NCBI GenBank assembly: GCA_947567625.1
Contig: CANONN010000018.1
Location: 1 to 61,274 of the forward strand
Source: an uncultured Roseburia sp.
GTDB taxonomy: Bacteria; Bacillota; Clostridia; Lachnospirales; Lachnospiraceae
DNA: 61,274 nucleotides
Reading direction: 5' to 3'
Shown piece after piece: positions 59,101 to 61,274 of this stretch. How positions within the stretch are numbered: position 1 is the stretch's first letter; each line of letters begins with the position of its first letter. The translations under genes were made by a program, and so were the position numbers. The notes beneath the pieces are model-generated. The model was not told where the DNA came from, ran no database searches, and saw only the letters and a list, made by a program, of their open reading frames with translations.

Positions 59101-60978
59101 ATGAAGAAAATTTTTACCAAACGGCTTTCGATCTATATGACAGCGGCATTTTTGTTGACAATTTCGGCAATTTTTGTTTTGCAGACGGTGATCACACAAA
59201 AGAACAATGCGGCGGCAAGCCAGAGTAAATTGCAGGATGTGAAAGAAAAGCTGGCGGACAACGACGAGAATGTCAAAAGGCTTAAAGATAATCTCAGCGC
59301 GGACAATCTTGCCAAAACGAGGGCCTTTGCGGATATGCTGGCAATGGACCCGTCGATCGCAAAGGATTCCGCCAGGTTAGCCGAAATCAAGGAAAAACTT
59401 CAAGTCAACGAATTACATATTATAGATGAGGACGGTATTATCACGAGCAGCACGATAGATTCCTATGTCGGTTTCGATATGAAGAGCGGTGAACAGTCCA
59501 ACGCGTTTATGGTGATTGTGGAAGACCCGTCGATCGAGATCGCCCAGGAGCCGCAGGTGAACGTGGCGGAGGGCATTGTGATGCAGTATATCGGTGTGGC
59601 GCGCAGCGATGCGAAAGGGCTGGTGCAGGTTGGCGTGCGGCCGGAGGTCTTGGAGAGTATGCTTGCCAGTACCGGAATCGACGAGGTTTTGAGCAGTATT
59701 GACTACGGGAAAGAGGGATATGTCTACGCGATTGACGCCAATGACGGCACGATACTGGCGCACAGAGATGCTTCCCTGGTCGGGACACCCGCTGTCTCGG
59801 CCGGTTTTCCCGCAAACTTTACAGGGCGTGGAAAAGCGGTGATCAATGGCGTAAAAGGCTATTATTATGCACAGCCGTATGAGGAGCAGGTGATCGGGAC
59901 ATTCATGCCGGCGGGGGAGTATTATGCGGAACGCCGCAATCAGACGCTGGTCGTAACCGTCAGCATGATTCTTATTTTCGGCGCCTTATTATTTATGATT
60001 AACCGGCTGGTAGATCAGAAGATCGTCCAGGGCATTGACAAGATCTCCAACGCTATGAAGGCGATATCGGACGGAGATTTTGAGGTTACGGTAAACGAGC
60101 AGGGCAATCCTGAGTTTTCCCAGCTCTCAGACAGCATCAATAAGATGGTCGAGAGTATCGGCCAGAGCATGGAAGAAAATGATCAGCTCCTGAAGCATCA
60201 GAAAGAGGACATGGAAACAAACCGCACGCTGATGCAGAATATCAAAAACGTCTGTGTGGACCTCGATCAGGTGTCGGGAGAGACGCAGGAAAATGCAGAT
60301 AATATCTATCACGGAACAGGGGAGCAGGAGCAGGCGGTTGAGGATTTAAAAAAGATTATGGTTCGGTTGACGGAAGAGCTCAACAACAGCGTGAGTACAT
60401 CCGCAGATGTGATGGCGGAAACAGGCCGTACCGTGGAGAAGATTTTGAATACGCAGTCGCAGATGGATTTGCTGAAGGAATCAATGCAGAAAATCACCGA
60501 TATGTCCATGGCGATTGAGACCATTATCAGCGAGATTAATTCCATTGCGGAGCAGACGGACCTGCTTTCCTTAAATGCGTCCATCGAGGCGGCCAGGGCC
60601 GGCGAAATGGGCAAGGGTTTTGCGGTCGTGGCAACGCAGGTGGGAGAGCTTGCGGCCAGAAGCTCGCAGGCCGCGCGCGAGACCAACGAGCTTATCACCA
60701 ATTCGATCAAAGCGGTGGAGAGCGGCAAAGAGATTACCGACCAGACCGTGGAGGCGTTTGGCATTGTGGTGGGGAATATCGAAAAGACAAACCGGGATGT
60801 ACAGCAGATGACCGATATGGTGCGGCGGAATGTGGACATCGTGGCGGATGCTGTTTCCAGAATGGGCAGAATTTCCGATGTGGTTGAAAAAAATGTGCAG
60901 ATTTCCCATAATACAAAACAGGTGTCCTCCAATATGGCGGATGTCGCCGGCAAGCAGCTAAAGCTGGTTGAGCAGTAG
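59101..60978 (+). CDS. Methyl-accepting chemotaxis protein
   Basis: Transmembrane chemoreceptor of 625 residues. TM1 is at about 9-32, an extracellular dCache-type sensor at 33-280 ([20 protein letters not shown] and [20 protein letters not shown] are the two PAS-like halves), TM2 at 281-301, HAMP at 303-360 and the cytoplasmic signalling domain to the end. The hairpin tip is [20 protein letters not shown] near 481-500. No C-terminal CheR-binding pentapeptide is visible (ends KQLKLVEQ). The GGAGAGG site precedes ATG. It indicates a chemotactic, probably flagellated cell. Confidence 0.95.
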   Translation: MKKIFTKRLSIYMTAAFLLTISAIFVLQTVITQKNNAAASQSKLQDVKEKLADNDENVKRLKDNLSADNLAKTRAFADMLAMDPSIAKDSARLAEIKEKLQVNELHIIDEDGIITSSTIDSYVGFDMKSGEQSNAFMVIVEDPSIEIAQEPQVNVAEGIVMQYIGVARSDAKGLVQVGVRPEVLESMLASTGIDEVLSSIDYGKEGYVYAIDANDGTILAHRDASLVGTPAVSAGFPANFTGRGKAVINGVKGYYYAQPYEEQVIGTFMPAGEYYAERRNQTLVVTVSMILIFGALLFMINRLVDQKIVQGIDKISNAMKAISDGDFEVTVNEQGNPEFSQLSDSINKMVESIGQSMEENDQLLKHQKEDMETNRTLMQNIKNVCVDLDQVSGETQENADNIYHGTGEQEQAVEDLKKIMVRLTEELNNSVSTSADVMAETGRTVEKILNTQSQMDLLKESMQKITDMSMAIETIISEINSIAEQTDLLSLNASIEAARAGEMGKGFAVVATQVGELAARSSQAARETNELITNSIKAVESGKEITDQTVEAFGIVVGNIEKTNRDVQQMTDMVRRNVDIVADAVSRMGRISDVVEKNVQISHNTKQVSSNMADVAGKQLKLVEQ

Positions 60979-61049
60979 CATCATGAGCGGATGCTTGGCT
61001 ATGCGGCACTATTGACTGCTGACTGCGCAGCAGGTGCGCAGTTGCAGTC

Positions 61050-61274
61050 TGAACGGTTACTCACTGTCAGTAACGATTCAGCTTTCGGCTTCATAGTTAC
61101 GGAATCCAGCCTATTAAAGTTTGCCTTACGGCAAAGCGTCCGGATTCTATTCCAAGTGTTACGCGTTCTTACGGGCTTTGCAGCGAGTGCAAAGTCTTGG
61201 GCTGAACGGTTGCCTCTGTCGTAACGATTCAGCCTTCGGCTTCATAGTTACGGAATCCGGCTCATTTAAAGTTT
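61050..61274 (+). repeat. Two tandem copies of the dispersed repeat at the right end
   Basis: TGAACGGTT begins each copy, at 61050 and 61203 (period 153). The shared core is CGATTCAGC(C/T)TTCGGCTT, then CATAGTTACGGAATCC. The second copy runs to the end of the window and its last 54 bases match 8-61 inverted. Small hairpins occur throughout (CGGTTAC/GTAACG, GCC-TTAC-GGC). The 296 bases from 60979 hold no gene that I can support. Confidence 0.88.

Noticed and set aside
8-61274. Circular replicon closed by terminal repeats
   Set aside because: The end copies are inverted, not direct, and there are no replication or partition genes; housekeeping genes show it is chromosomal.

Overview
The window reads as a chromosomal segment of an anaerobic, spore-forming, Gram-positive gut-type Clostridium relative, most likely family Lachnospiraceae. 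Pointers are a forespore gene (spoVAC) with a sigma-G-like promoter, oxygen-independent ThiH and HemZ, families typical of that group (DUF4364, DUF6033, DUF1385, DUF4179, PadR-DUF2812), very large Ig-repeat surface polysaccharidases, and AGGAGG ribosome sites with TTGNNN-17-TATAAT promoters throughout. No phage, transposase, plasmid gene or CRISPR array is visible. Both ends lie in copies of one non-coding repeat in opposite orientation, so the window may be a whole contig broken at a dispersed repeat.

Layout. 1-4 kb: a small membrane protein, then a leftward operon (malic enzyme, radical SAM protein, DUF4364 regulator, flavin reductase). 4-7 kb: a secreted CotH-kinase protein with Ig domains. 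7-12 kb: rho, rpmE, DUF1385, prmC, prfA. 12-17 kb: an ECF sigma factor with its DUF4179 partner, and a hybrid histidine kinase. 17-22.6 kb: the thiamine cluster (TPP riboswitch, thiS, thiG, thiH, tenI, thiE, thiC). 22.7-24 kb: a PH-like protein and an MraY-like transferase. 24-30.7 kb: a cyclic-di-GMP island with two divergent operons (GGDEF cyclase plus solute-binding lipoprotein; EAL phosphodiesterase plus PTS-like EIIC). 30.8-39.4 kb: relA/spoT, MBL hydrolase, hemZ, TauE, hisS, aspS. 39.6-48 kb: lipoprotein, AIM24, TerD, spoVAC with a small partner, GH115, tRNA-Ala, PadR-DUF2812, CPBP protease. 48-55 kb: one 2279-residue pectin enzyme (acetylesterase plus rhamnogalacturonan lyase). 55-61 kb: cyclophilin, two GNATs, DUF1905, a degraded Ig fragment, DUF6033, a chemoreceptor, and the end repeats.

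How it fits together. The GH115 and the rhamnogalacturonan enzyme point to growth on plant xylan and pectin. The chemoreceptor, hybrid kinase and c-di-GMP enzymes indicate sensing tied to a motile/sessile decision. The thiamine genes form a nearly complete thiazole and pyrimidine pathway without thiF or thiD.

The most interesting signal is a three-copy structured 5' leader (151-247, 21130-21248, 47019-47150) in front of three unrelated genes (small membrane protein, thiC, CPBP protease). Each copy has a hairpin, one or two bases, then a 10-bp stem whose loop can pair with bases just upstream of the Shine-Dalgarno sequence, giving an H-type pseudoknot. The lower stem pairs change in a compensating way between copies. 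This looks like an uncatalogued translation-control RNA, or a mobile element that carries one.
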